Origin: Phenylobacterium sp. | Lineage (GTDB): Bacteria; Pseudomonadota; Alphaproteobacteria; Caulobacterales; Caulobacteraceae | Assembly (NCBI RefSeq): GCF_025351295.1 | Contig: NZ_JANXWD010000126.1 | Location: 1 to 64,000 of the forward strand | DNA length: 64,000 nt | Reading direction: 5' to 3' | Part shown: positions 42,594 through 51,798 of the stretch, piece by piece | Position numbering within the stretch: position 1 is the stretch's first letter | How the letters are laid out: the number at the start of each line of letters is the position of its first letter | Notes under the pieces: model-generated | The model's database searches: none | Told to the model about the DNA's origin: nothing | Seen by the model: the letters and a program-made list of their open reading frames with translations, nothing else | Made by a program: the position numbers and the translations under genes

Positions 42594-42659
42594 GGGAGAT
42601 GGCGGATTCCTCCGCGCTGAGCATCAAGGCATTCAAGTCCAGGACGCGGAGCGTACGCA

Positions 42660-43463
42660 ATGTCTCAACGATTGACCGGCCAAGGCCTGCTTTATGTCGG
42701 CGCGGCCGCGCTGCTTGCGGCCACGCTTCAAGCGGCGCCGGCGTCAGCCACCCAGGTCATCCTGGGCAGGATGGAAGCCACCGCGTTCGGCGCGGGCGTA
42801 GCGATAGATCCACAGATCGACACGTGGTCCGGCCCGGCCGAGTTCCGTGACCTGAGCCCGCCCGCGTCGGTCTATCATTCGCCGGGCGCCGGCACGCCCA
42901 ACGCCGAATCCCATACCGCCATAAACGCCCATTGGGACTCGGCAAATGCCGGCTCGGTCAATTTCACCGATGACGGGGTGACCGTGTCCCGGGGGGACCG
43001 CATCGACAACACCATCCTGGCCGGATACAGCGCCAACTGGGAATACCGCTTCGTGGCCGATGAGGACGGCGTCCTCGATTTCGCGCTCCAGGCCGCCTTC
43101 ACCGGCAATCAGGCTGACATCGGGTCCTGGCGGCTTGCCGCCGCCGACCTGACCGACATCACCCGGGTCGTGGACCTGACCGCCGATGGATATGCCTTTG
43201 GCAGCACCAGTTTGCGGCTGGCGGGTTCGCTGCGATTGACGGCGGGCCACCCCTACGAATTCATCCTGGCCAACAGCGGGGACAGCCGCAATCTCGAGGT
43301 TCCCGGATTCCTGCAAGGCAACGAGGCCGGAACCATGGCCTGGTCGATCACCCCGGACGCCGCCGCCGTTCCGGAACCTGGCGCCTGGGCCCTGATGATC
43401 GGCGGCTTTGCCTCGGCCGGATCCGTGCTGCGCGCCCGAAGGCGCCGTCCGGATCCTGCCTGA
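42660..43463 (+). CDS. PEP-CTERM protein
   Basis: A 267-residue secreted protein. Signal peptide (GLLYVGAAALLAATLQAAPASA), one beta-rich domain of about 205 residues without cysteines (EYRFVADEDGVLDFALQAAFTG, LRLTAGHPYEFILANSGDSR), and the sorting tail VPEPGAWALMIGGFASAGSVL followed by RARRRR. The last part of the domain resembles PEP-CTERM-linked extracellular domains that contain 'YEFILANSG'-like strands; I do not recognise the fold further. Independent transcript downstream of the amidohydrolase. Confidence 0.88.
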   Translation: MSQRLTGQGLLYVGAAALLAATLQAAPASATQVILGRMEATAFGAGVAIDPQIDTWSGPAEFRDLSPPASVYHSPGAGTPNAESHTAINAHWDSANAGSVNFTDDGVTVSRGDRIDNTILAGYSANWEYRFVADEDGVLDFALQAAFTGNQADIGSWRLAAADLTDITRVVDLTADGYAFGSTSLRLAGSLRLTAGHPYEFILANSGDSRNLEVPGFLQGNEAGTMAWSITPDAAAVPEPGAWALMIGGFASAGSVLRARRRRPDPA

Positions 43464-43549
43464 GCGAAGGGGCGATCTGCCGGGTCAGGACGAGGCCCGG
43501 CTTCTCGAAAGCTCAGCCCGACCCGGCGCGCAGCGCCTTCGAAGATTTG

Positions 43550-43636
43550 AACCACGGAAAACACTGAAAACACTGAATTTGCCACGACGGCCGACCGTGC
43601 CGGCGCCCTTCAGTGTCTTCGGTGTTTTCTGTGGTT
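43550..43636. repeat. 28-bp imperfect inverted repeat
   Basis: Arms 43550-43577 and 43609-43636 can pair over 28 bp with about four mismatches and a loop of about 31 bases. The arms contain AAAACACTGAAAACACTGAA and its near-complement, a type of AACCACGGAAAACAC repeat that I recall from many bacterial intergenic regions. It lies 87 bp after a PEP-CTERM gene and just downstream of the small-RNA candidate. Peptide reading of the arm (TTENTEDTEG) is an artefact often annotated as protein. Confidence 0.65.
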
Positions 43637-43661
43637 TCCCTGCTCTTCGCCTGCGGCGGCC

Positions 43662-43686
43662 AAAAAAAGCGCGCCATCGGGCGCGC
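43662..43686 (-). terminator. Rho-independent terminator of the small-RNA candidate
   Basis: GCGCGCC (43669-43675) pairs with GGCGCGC (43680-43686) around a 4-base loop; on the minus strand seven T residues follow (43668-43662). It is one of the strongest terminators in the window yet has no upstream protein gene on that strand. Confidence 0.8.
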
Positions 43687-43740
43687 CAGTTCGTTGGGGA
43701 GGAAACGCCCCGAAGGGCAGGACGTCAGGGACGTCCTATG
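43662..43740 (-). ncRNA. Candidate trans-acting small RNA (three stem-loops, aSD-like single strand)
   Basis: Read on the minus strand from about 43740: an 8-bp perfect hairpin (43719-43737), a 4-bp GCCC-TTCG-GGGC tetraloop hairpin directly behind (43707-43718), an unpaired stretch containing TTTCCTCCCCAACGAA (complementary to Shine-Dalgarno sites), then a 7-bp stem with tetraloop and seven T residues (43662-43686). Upstream, TTGCGG (43769-43774) and TAGGTT (43746-43751) are 17 bp apart, an acceptable housekeeping promoter. No protein gene runs into this terminator, so it must end an unannotated transcript of about 75-80 nt. Size, structure and anti-SD strand fit alphaproteobacterial regulatory RNAs. 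Confidence 0.6.
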
Positions 43741-43947
43741 GGAAAAACCTAGGGTGCAGCGCACAAACCCGCAAGGCCCTGTAATAAAGTTTTCCACAAC
43801 CTTCGCGGAGAGCCGCTGAATTCACGATAAAATCAGGATATCCTGTTACGTCAGCTGTCCGCGACCTTATGTGCGGCGCACAACAGACTGGCGGCGCGCG
43901 CCAGCTTCCCCTACAAGCGCGCGCTTCCAAACGAGACCGTTCGCGCT

Positions 43948-45780
<1,833 letters not shown>

Positions 45781-45853
45781 CCTTCCCCCGGGAGTGGCGA
45801 GCTTGGGTGCTCGTTGCGAGTTCCGGCAATATCGTAGACTGAGATGTTGGGTC

Positions 45854-46582
45854 TTAGGCCGTGTGGCGACGGAGCATCTCCACCAGTGCGTGGTCCGCCC
45901 CCTTTCGCACCACCACATCGGCCAAGGCCATGGTGGGCGCGATATGCTCGCGCAGGTTCACCAGGTTGAGGTGCGTCCACGCCGCCTCAAACATCGCGTC
46001 CCGCGGCCCAGGGTCGAGCTTCGCGAAGAAGCTTTCCGGGTCATCGGCGATGATCTGGTGGAGGCGCTTCAGGTACCAGGCCTTCGCATGCGCCGGATCA
46101 GCATCGACGTAGATCGACAGGCCCAGGCGGTCGCGGGCCTCGGCCGTCTGCAGCATATTGATGCCTTCGACGATCACCACGCCGCCGCCGTCGACGGCCC
46201 GTTCCTGGCCGGCCACGATGTCGTAGGTCACATGGGAATAGACCGGCATCGCCGCCGTACGGCCCGCGGCCAGCTCGCCCAGGAAACGGTGCAGCGCCTC
46301 GGTGTCGTAGGTCTCCGGGAAGCCCTTCTTCATGCTGAGCCCCGCCGCTTCGAGCGCGGCGTTCGGCTTCAGGAAGCCGTCGGTGGCGACGACCTGGACC
46401 GGCAACGCCGGGCCCAGGCCCTCCGCGATCGCCCCCGCCAGGGTGCTCTTGCCGACCGCCACGCCGCCGGCGATCCCGACCAGCAGCACATCGCGCCCCG
46501 CCGCCCGCTCGGCGACCAGGCTCCCCAGCTTCGCGCCCACGTCCTCGGTCAATCGCGCCTCCCAGATCGCGAGGCGTTCCAT
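45854..46582 (-). CDS. coaA: Type I pantothenate kinase
   Basis: 242 residues from the ATG at 46582 (MERLAIWEARL); the longer frame would overlap the divergent GST start. P-loop GIAGGVAVGKSTLA, the ATDGFLKPN segment with the catalytic region, MKKGFPETYD and PVYSHVTYDI are all CoaA signatures. Somewhat shorter than E. coli CoaA at the N-terminus. It phosphorylates pantothenate in the first step of coenzyme A synthesis and is usually inhibited by CoA. The divergent gap to the GST gene is 64 bp. Confidence 0.9.
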   Translation of the reverse strand: MERLAIWEARLTEDVGAKLGSLVAERAAGRDVLLVGIAGGVAVGKSTLAGAIAEGLGPALPVQVVATDGFLKPNAALEAAGLSMKKGFPETYDTEALHRFLGELAAGRTAAMPVYSHVTYDIVAGQERAVDGGGVVIVEGINMLQTAEARDRLGLSIYVDADPAHAKAWYLKRLHQIIADDPESFFAKLDPGPRDAMFEAAWTHLNLVNLREHIAPTMALADVVVRKGADHALVEMLRRHTA

Positions 46583-46646
46583 GTCGGGGCGGCCCCGGTC
46601 AAGGCCGGCCTTGCGACGCCGGCGCGATCGGCCGATACCGCCGGGC

Positions 46647-47270
46647 ATGCTGAAACTCTACACCCACCTCGGCACCATCGGCCTCGCCTGCGAGATCGCG
46701 CTGGAAGAGGCCGGCGCGGCCTATGACGTCCAGCGGATGAATTTCGCCGAGAATGAGCAGCGCGCGGCAGCCTTCCTGGCGATCAATCCGAAGTCGCGGG
46801 TCCCGGCGCTGGCCACCGACCGGGGCGTGATCACCGAGGCGCCGGCGATCCTGGGCTATATCGCCCGCGCCTTTCCGGCCGCGAGGCTGGCGCCCGAGGG
46901 CGACGCGTTCGAGATGGCGGAGCTGGAGTCGCTGATGGCCTACCTCTGTTCCTGGGTGCATCCGGCCGCCGCCCACCGCCACCGCGGCTATCGCTGGGCC
47001 GACGACACCGCCGCCATTGCCGACATGCGCCGCAAGGCCCCGGAGGTGTTCGGCGAAGCGATGCGCCTGATCGACGGGACGCTTTTCAAGGGCCCCTGGG
47101 CGTTGGGCGAGGCCTACAGCATCGCCGACCCCTACGTCTATGTGCTGACCAGCTGGCTGCCCCGCGACACGCTCGACATGGCCGACTTCCCGAGCCTAGC
47201 CGACCACTACGCGCGGATGAACGAGCGTCCGGCAGTGAAGTCCGTCCTGGCCCGCGTCGAGGCGGGATAG
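46647..47270 (+). CDS. Glutathione S-transferase family protein
   Basis: 207 residues from the ATG at 46647. N-terminal thioredoxin fold (LKLYTHLGTIGLACEIALEEAG, NPKSRVPALATDRGVITEAPAIL with the conserved Val-Pro and the glutathione-binding E/S pair) and C-terminal helical domain (YSIADPYVYVLTSWL, N-capping box SIADPY). Similar to beta-class GSTs. Its 3' flank carries the typA remnant. Confidence 0.9.
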   Translation: MLKLYTHLGTIGLACEIALEEAGAAYDVQRMNFAENEQRAAAFLAINPKSRVPALATDRGVITEAPAILGYIARAFPAARLAPEGDAFEMAELESLMAYLCSWVHPAAAHRHRGYRWADDTAAIADMRRKAPEVFGEAMRLIDGTLFKGPWALGEAYSIADPYVYVLTSWLPRDTLDMADFPSLADHYARMNERPAVKSVLARVEAG

Positions 47271-47309
47271 ACCGGCGCGAAGACCGACGGGGCGCCCCGG
47301 CGTCCACGC

Positions 47310-47369
47310 CGGCTGCGCAAGAAGAGCCTCAACCCCTCCTTCCGCAAGAAGCGGGTGCGGGAAGATTAA
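47310..47369 (+). pseudogene. Remnant of a typA 3' end
   Basis: The 60 bp just after the GST gene read RLRKKSLNPSFRKKRVRED and a stop, the last 19 residues and stop of TypA (RLRKKVLNPSFRKKRAKEE in the intact gene at 45.7 kb). 49 of 60 bases match the intact copy, and the differences include conservative codon changes, so it is an old duplicate tail and not an assembly artefact. No upstream part of a second typA is recognisable. It lies about 1.6 kb from the real gene, beyond coaA and GST. Confidence 0.8.
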
Positions 47370-47417
47370 TATCGGCATGCCATAAGGGTGACACCACCCA
47401 TACCCTATGGACCGTCC

Positions 47418-48092
47418 ATGACCGCCACCGACCTCGACCCGGCGCCGCCGCGCCACTATCCGACCGACGCGGCGAAGTACGCCGACCTGATCGTCCATGT
47501 GGTCGGGCTGACGCTGGCGCTGGTGGGCGGGATCGTGCTGCTGACCCTGGCGGTGATGGCCGGGCGGATCAGCGAGGTGGTCGGCGTGTCGATCTACGCC
47601 GCCGGCGTGATCGCCATGCTGGCCTTCTCCACCGCCTATAATTTCGCGCCGCCCCGGCTGCAGCCGCGCCTGCAGCGGCTGGACCACGCCGGCATCTTCC
47701 TGATGATCGCCGGGTCCTACACCCCCTTCACCACCCAGAGCTTGTCGGGCGGCTGGGCGTGGGGGATGACGGCGGCGGTGTGGTCGGTGGCCGGCTTCGG
47801 GGCGCTCAGCAAGCTGCTGTTCCCGCACGTGACCCGCCGGTTCTCCCTGCCGCTATACCTGGCGCTGGGCTGGCTGGTGATGGTGGCCGCCAAGCCGATG
47901 TTCGACGCGCTCGCCTGGTACGCCCTGCTGTTCCTGGTGGCCGGCGGGGTGCTCTATTCGACCGGCGTGATCTTCTACGTGAACAAGAAGCTCAAGTTTG
48001 CCCGCGCCATCTGGCACGGCCATGTGGTGGCCGCCGCCGCCGCGCACTGGGCCGCCATCCTGCTGGGCGTCGTACTGGCCGCCCAGCACTAG
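47418..48092 (+). CDS. HlyIII/PAQR-family membrane protein
   Basis: 224 residues from the ATG at 47418; a GTG at 47388 is possible. Seven predicted helices. Family signatures: YADLIVHVVGLTLALVGG, AYNFAPPRLQPRLQRLDHAGIFLMIAGSYTPF, VTRRFSLPLYLALGW and FARAIWHGHVVAAAAAHWAAI. The His, Asp and Ser metal-site positions of the PAQR fold (DHAG, HGHV, AHW) are present. Called hemolysin III for historical reasons; probably a lipid or membrane-homeostasis hydrolase. Its 3' third overlaps the opposite-strand gene at 47853-48482. Confidence 0.9.
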   Translation: MTATDLDPAPPRHYPTDAAKYADLIVHVVGLTLALVGGIVLLTLAVMAGRISEVVGVSIYAAGVIAMLAFSTAYNFAPPRLQPRLQRLDHAGIFLMIAGSYTPFTTQSLSGGWAWGMTAAVWSVAGFGALSKLLFPHVTRRFSLPLYLALGWLVMVAAKPMFDALAWYALLFLVAGGVLYSTGVIFYVNKKLKFARAIWHGHVVAAAAAHWAAILLGVVLAAQH

Positions 48093-48482
48093 GCCGTTCA
48101 GGTCCAGGATCTGGGCCGCAAGACAGGCCGACGCCCCCAGCGCCGACGGCGGCGCCGAACGGGTCAGGCCGGTCAGGCGGCGGTCGAGGCTGCGGTAGTC
48201 CTCCGCCTGGGCGCTGGCGAACACGGCCAGGATCAGGGCCTCATCCGCGGTGAGGCGCAGGTCCGCCGGGACCGACAGCTGCAGCCGGCGCCGGCCATGC
48301 AGGCGCAACTGCTGCAGGAACACCTCGACGGCGCGGTAGGCCTCATGGCCGGCGCAGCCGCAGGCCGCCTCGAAGTGGGCCCGCAGGCTGTCGCAGGGGG
48401 TGTGCAGCGCCAGCAGCCGCACGGTGCGGATCAGCAGGCGCTCGCCATGGGTGAGCGCGTCGTTGGCCATGATCTCGAACAT
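47853..48482 (-). CDS. Hypothetical cysteine-containing protein behind a Fur-like box
   Basis: 209 residues by the open frame from the ATG at 48482 (or 48470). The N-terminal 130 residues look genuine: TVRLLALHTPCDSLRAHFEAACGCAGHEAYRAVEVFLQQL, then LRLTADEALILAVFASAQAED. Spacing of the AFLR-type helix, cysteines and the second helix recalls DUF6628-like proteins, but I am not sure. The last 80 codons are antisense to the HlyIII gene and have a His/Gln-rich shadow composition, so the natural protein may be about 130 residues, ended by a lost stop or a frameshift. The upstream Fur-like box implies iron-dependent expression. Confidence 0.6.
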   Translation of the reverse strand: MFEIMANDALTHGERLLIRTVRLLALHTPCDSLRAHFEAACGCAGHEAYRAVEVFLQQLRLHGRRRLQLSVPADLRLTADEALILAVFASAQAEDYRSLDRRLTGLTRSAPPSALGASACLAAQILDLNGLVLGGQYDAQQDGGPVRGGGGHHMAVPDGAGKLELLVHVEDHAGRIEHPAGHQEQQGVPGERVEHRLGGHHHQPAQRQV

Positions 48483-48495
48483 GACCCACGCTATT

Positions 48496-48514
48496 GCTAT
48501 TGATAATCGTTCGC
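48496..48514 (-). promoter_or_regulatory. Fur-like box
   Basis: GCTATTGATAATCGTTCGC, 13 bp upstream of the ATG at 48482. It contains TTGATAATCGTTCGCAA, very close to alphaproteobacterial Fur sites (GATAATC-N-TTCGCA type). The centre is symmetric (GATAATC); 6 of 9 positions match between half-sites. AT-rich against a GC-rich background. It should repress the gene at 47853-48482 when iron is sufficient. Confidence 0.65.
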
Positions 48515-48530
48515 AACAAGAGAGTTGTGG

Positions 48531-48983
48531 TCAGTACGGCCGCGCCATGAACACGTCGGCGCGGACGTAGGGGGTCTCCGCCGGCGCCAGGTCGCGGAAG
48601 CCCATGGCGCGGTAGAGGCCCAGCGCCGGGGCCAGACTGGAGTTGGTCTCCAGGTAGAGGCGGGTCGCGCCCAGCTCGACGCCGGCGTCGATGCAGCGCT
48701 GCATCAGCAGACGCCCGAGGCCCGAGCCGCGCAGGTCCTCGCTGACCGTCATCTTGGCCACCTCATAGCCACCGTCCGGCATCTTCAGCAGGGCCGCGCA
48801 GCCCACCGCCACGCCGTCCTTCAGCGCCATGAACACCCGGCCGCCCCTGGCGACGATCTGGCCGTGCGGGTCGTCCAGCACCTCACGGTCCTTGGGCTCG
48901 AGGGTGAAATATTTGGAGATCCACGCCTCGTTCAGCGCTTTGAAGGCCGGGGCGTGATGCGGCTCGAACTCGACGATCTCCAT
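48531..48983 (-). CDS. GNAT family N-acetyltransferase
   Basis: A 150-residue acetyltransferase. The acetyl-CoA motif A reads VSEDLRGSGLGRLLMQRCID (R/Q-x-x-G-x-G/A pattern RGSGLG), preceded by YEVAKMTV, followed by YLETNSSLAPALGLYRAMGFRD, typical of GNAT motif B. Substrate unknown. Divergent from the aminotransferase gene with a 51-bp gap. Confidence 0.9.
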   Translation of the reverse strand: MEIVEFEPHHAPAFKALNEAWISKYFTLEPKDREVLDDPHGQIVARGGRVFMALKDGVAVGCAALLKMPDGGYEVAKMTVSEDLRGSGLGRLLMQRCIDAGVELGATRLYLETNSSLAPALGLYRAMGFRDLAPAETPYVRADVFMARPY

Positions 48984-49034
48984 GACGCGGCTCCGGGATG
49001 GTCAGCGGCCAAGTCTGAAGCCAAACTCGCCCCG

Positions 49035-50207
49035 ATGGCCAACGCGATTTTCTCTTCCCTGCCCACGACGATCTTCGAGGAGATGTCGGGCCTGGCCCGC
49101 GCGACGGGCGCGGTGAACCTGGGCCAGGGCTTCCCGGACGATCCCGGGCCGCCGGCCGTGCGCGCCAAGGCCGCCGAGGCGGTGCTGGACGGCTACAACC
49201 AGTATCCGCCGATGGCTGGTCTCCCCGAGCTTCGCCAGGCGGTGGCCGACCACTATGGCCGGACCCAGAACCTCGACCTTGATTGGGCCAGCGAGGTGAC
49301 GGTGACCTCCGGCGCCACCGAGGCGCTGGCGGCCAGCTTCTTCGGCCTGCTGGAGGCCGGCGACGAGGTGATCGTCTTCCAGCCGTTCTACGACGCCTAC
49401 CTGCCGCTGATCCGCCGCGCGGGCGGGGTGGTGAAGCTGGTCAGCCTGTCGCCGCCGCACTGGCGCTTCGACCGGGGGATGCTGGCGGCGGCGTTCAGCG
49501 ATCGCACGAAGCTGGTGGTGCTGAACAACCCGATCAATCCCGCCGGCGTGGTGCTGCCGGACGAGGACATGGCGCTGTTGGCGGAGTTTTGCGTCGCCCA
49601 CGATGTGATCGCGGTCTGCGACGAGGTCTGGGAGCAGGTGGTGTTCGACGGGGCGCGGCATCGGCCGCTGATCGGCTACCCGGGCATGGCCGAGCGGACG
49701 GTGAAGATCGGCTCGGCGGGCAAGATGTTCGGCCTGACCGGCTGGAAGGTGGGGTTCCTGTGCGCCGCGCCGGCCCTGACCCACAGCCTGGCGCGCACCC
49801 ACCAGTTCCTGACCTTCACGACGCCGCCCAACCTGCAGGCGGCGGTGGCCTGGGGGCTGGGGAATTCCGACGCCTGGTTCCGTGACATGCCGCTGGGGCT
49901 GGCGGCGTCGCGCGACCGGCTGACCGAGGGCCTGCGCCGCGAAGGCTTCGCCGTGCTGCCCAGCGCCGGGACCTATTTCCTGAACGTCGACCTCAGCGGC
50001 TCTGGCATCGACGAGGCCGACCGCGACTTCTGCCTACGGGCCGTGAAGGAGGCCGGCGTGGCGGCGATCCCGGTCTCGGCCTTCTACGAGGCGGAGCCGG
50101 TGACGCGCATCGCCCGGCTGTGCTTCTCCAAGGCCGACGCGACCCTGGACGAGGGGGTACGGCGGTTGGCCAAGGCGCGGGAGCTGTCGCTGAAAGCAAC
50201 CTCCTAA
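49035..50207 (+). CDS. Class I/II PLP-dependent aminotransferase
   Basis: 390 residues from the ATG at 49035. Fold-type-I signatures: AVNLGQGFPDDPGP, GYNQYPPMAGLPELRQAVADHY, VTSGATEALAA, NNPINPAGVV, AVCDEVWEQVVF and the PLP lysine in SAGKMFGLTGWKVGF. Closest in pattern to YbdL/kynurenine-type methionine aminotransferases. The N-terminal IFSSLPTTIFEEMSGLA segment is typical. Acts on aromatic or sulphur amino acids in the cytoplasm, probably with 2-oxo acid partners. Confidence 0.92.
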   Translation: MANAIFSSLPTTIFEEMSGLARATGAVNLGQGFPDDPGPPAVRAKAAEAVLDGYNQYPPMAGLPELRQAVADHYGRTQNLDLDWASEVTVTSGATEALAASFFGLLEAGDEVIVFQPFYDAYLPLIRRAGGVVKLVSLSPPHWRFDRGMLAAAFSDRTKLVVLNNPINPAGVVLPDEDMALLAEFCVAHDVIAVCDEVWEQVVFDGARHRPLIGYPGMAERTVKIGSAGKMFGLTGWKVGFLCAAPALTHSLARTHQFLTFTTPPNLQAAVAWGLGNSDAWFRDMPLGLAASRDRLTEGLRREGFAVLPSAGTYFLNVDLSGSGIDEADRDFCLRAVKEAGVAAIPVSAFYEAEPVTRIARLCFSKADATLDEGVRRLAKARELSLKATS

Positions 50208-50211
50208 CCCT

Positions 50212-50240
50212 GTCATTCCGCGGCTTGTCCGCGGGATGAC
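50212..50240. repeat. REP-like hairpin
   Basis: GTCATTCCGCGG-CTTGT-CCGCGGGATGAC: 12-bp arms with one mismatch and a 5-base loop, starting 4 bp after the aminotransferase stop. The CATTCC...GGATGA frame is a widespread intergenic repeat motif. Could also act as a transcript end. Confidence 0.65.
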
Positions 50241-50313
50241 GAGCTGTGATTGGGGCGAGGGGCCAGCATCGGGAGACCGGCTCTGGCTAGCCGCCTCCCG
50301 GCTTGGGCGGCCC

Positions 50314-50880
50314 CTACTCCCGCTCGGGAACCGGCACGTTGAAGCCGTTCAACGTCGTCGAGACCAGGCTGTAGAGGCCGGCCAGGTAGATCAGCTCATT
50401 GGCGCCGTGCTGGCCGAAGGTCTTCACCGCCAGGCTGTACAGCGGCTCGGGCAGCACGCCGCCGCGCACCAGGGCATAGGCCATGTCGAAGGCCACGCTC
50501 TCGTCGGCAGCCAGGTCGTTCGGCTTCAGGTCGGCGACCAGCGTCGCCAGCCGCTCGGGCTTCATGCCCTCGCGCTCGGCCACGGCGATGTGGGCGTAGA
50601 GCTCGTAGGCGGCGTCGAAGCGGGCGCCGACCACCAGGATGGCGATCTGGCGCACATTGTCGGCCAGGGTGGCGTTGGCGGTCATCGCCAGGGTCAGGTC
50701 CCAGATCGCCTTGCCGATCCGCGGCTCGTGCAGCCAGGGGTTCCAGGGGCCCATCAGGGCGCCGTCCTCGCGCTCAACCTTGAAGGCGTTGAAGTTGCTG
50801 GCGATGCCCTGGCGCATGTCGTCGTAGAGCGGCTTCTGCTCGGGCGTCAGGTCGGCGGGGGCGATGAGGGGCAGGCGCAT
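50314..50880 (-). CDS. Carboxymuconolactone decarboxylase/AhpD-like protein
   Basis: A 188-residue all-helical protein of the CMD family. The first part has PLYDDMRQGIASNFNAF and GPWNPWLHEPRIGKAIWDLT; the central helix reads VRQIAILVVGARFDAAYELYAHIAVAEREGM. The catalytic CxxC of AhpD peroxidases is absent, so it belongs to the CMD-like group without peroxiredoxin-type cysteines. Function in this group is poorly defined. It precedes the AraC regulator on the same strand by 69 bp but could be a separate transcript. Confidence 0.85.
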   Translation of the reverse strand: MRLPLIAPADLTPEQKPLYDDMRQGIASNFNAFKVEREDGALMGPWNPWLHEPRIGKAIWDLTLAMTANATLADNVRQIAILVVGARFDAAYELYAHIAVAEREGMKPERLATLVADLKPNDLAADESVAFDMAYALVRGGVLPEPLYSLAVKTFGQHGANELIYLAGLYSLVSTTLNGFNVPVPERE

Positions 50881-50949
50881 CGGCGATCCTTCTATGAACA
50901 GCCCCCGCCAGATAGGGCCGCGATGCGGCGATCGTGCGACGGCGCTCCT

Positions 50950-51729
50950 TCAACCCGCCCGCCAGCGCGCCGGGGTGACGCCGAAGGTGCGTTTGAAGGC
51001 AGCGATGAAGGCGGATGGGCTCTGGTAGCCGGCGTCGAGGGCGGCGCTGGTCACCGAGCCGCCGGAGCTCAGGCAGACCACCGCCTGCTGCATGCGGGCG
51101 CGACCGCGCCAGGCGTCGAGGGAGAGGCCGGTCTCGGCGAGGAACAGGCGCTGCAGGGTGCGCAGGCTGGCGCCGGAACCCCGGGCCAGCGCCGCCAGCG
51201 AGGCCTCGGCCCCGGGGTCGGCCAGCAGGCGTTGGGCGAACGCCCGCGCGCGGGGATCGGCCGGCAGCGGCAGTTCCAGCGGCGCGGTCTCCGCCGCCGC
51301 CAGCAGGTCGACCAGCAGGTCCTCCAGCCGCGCATGGGCCGGGTCGTCGATGTCCAGCATGCCGAGCCGCACGATGTGCAGGATCAGCTCGCGCAGCAGC
51401 GGCGCCACCTCGATGGCCCGGCAGGCGGCCAGCCGCGCGTCGGCGCCGGAGGGCGCGAGATAGAGGGTGCGCATCGCCACGGTCCCGCGCATCTCGATCT
51501 CGTGCGGGGTCCCGCCCGGCACCCAGATCGCCCGGGTGGGCGGGGCCAGCCAGGCGGCGTCCGGGATCGAGACCCGCATGGTCCCGCTGGCCGCGAACAC
51601 CAGCTGCGCCCAGGGGTGGGTGTGGCGGTCCAGCCGGTGGCCGTCGCGATAGGTCACCGCCAGGCCGCGGACCGGGAAGCCGTCGGGATCGCGGGCATTG
51701 GACGGCGGAGTTTGGCGCGTATGCGACAT
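50950..51729 (-). CDS. AraC-family transcriptional regulator with cupin sensor
   Basis: A 259-residue protein. N-terminal cupin/AraC_binding domain (HRLDRHTHPWAQLVFAASGTM with metal-type His residues, APPTRAIWVPGGTPHEIEM) and C-terminal double HTH (LAALARGSGASLRTLQRLFLAETG, AALDAGYQSPSAFIAAFKRTFGVTPARWR). The effector is unknown; members of this layout sense small aromatic or aliphatic compounds. Possible target is the downstream CMD-like gene or itself. Divergent from the VOC gene. Confidence 0.9.
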   Translation of the reverse strand: MSHTRQTPPSNARDPDGFPVRGLAVTYRDGHRLDRHTHPWAQLVFAASGTMRVSIPDAAWLAPPTRAIWVPGGTPHEIEMRGTVAMRTLYLAPSGADARLAACRAIEVAPLLRELILHIVRLGMLDIDDPAHARLEDLLVDLLAAAETAPLELPLPADPRARAFAQRLLADPGAEASLAALARGSGASLRTLQRLFLAETGLSLDAWRGRARMQQAVVCLSSGGSVTSAALDAGYQSPSAFIAAFKRTFGVTPARWRAG

Positions 51730-51798
51730 AATTCGTCAGACTAGCGCAAGCGCGCCGTCGCCGGGAAGGTCTAGCTTGGGGTCGAAGAGGATAGCGCC

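Noticed and set aside
43513..43797. Minus-strand 94-codon frame covering the inverted repeat and sRNA candidate
   Set aside because: Its centre is the TTENTEDTEG peptide that arises from the AAAACACTGAA repeat. No ribosome site and no protein-like segments.
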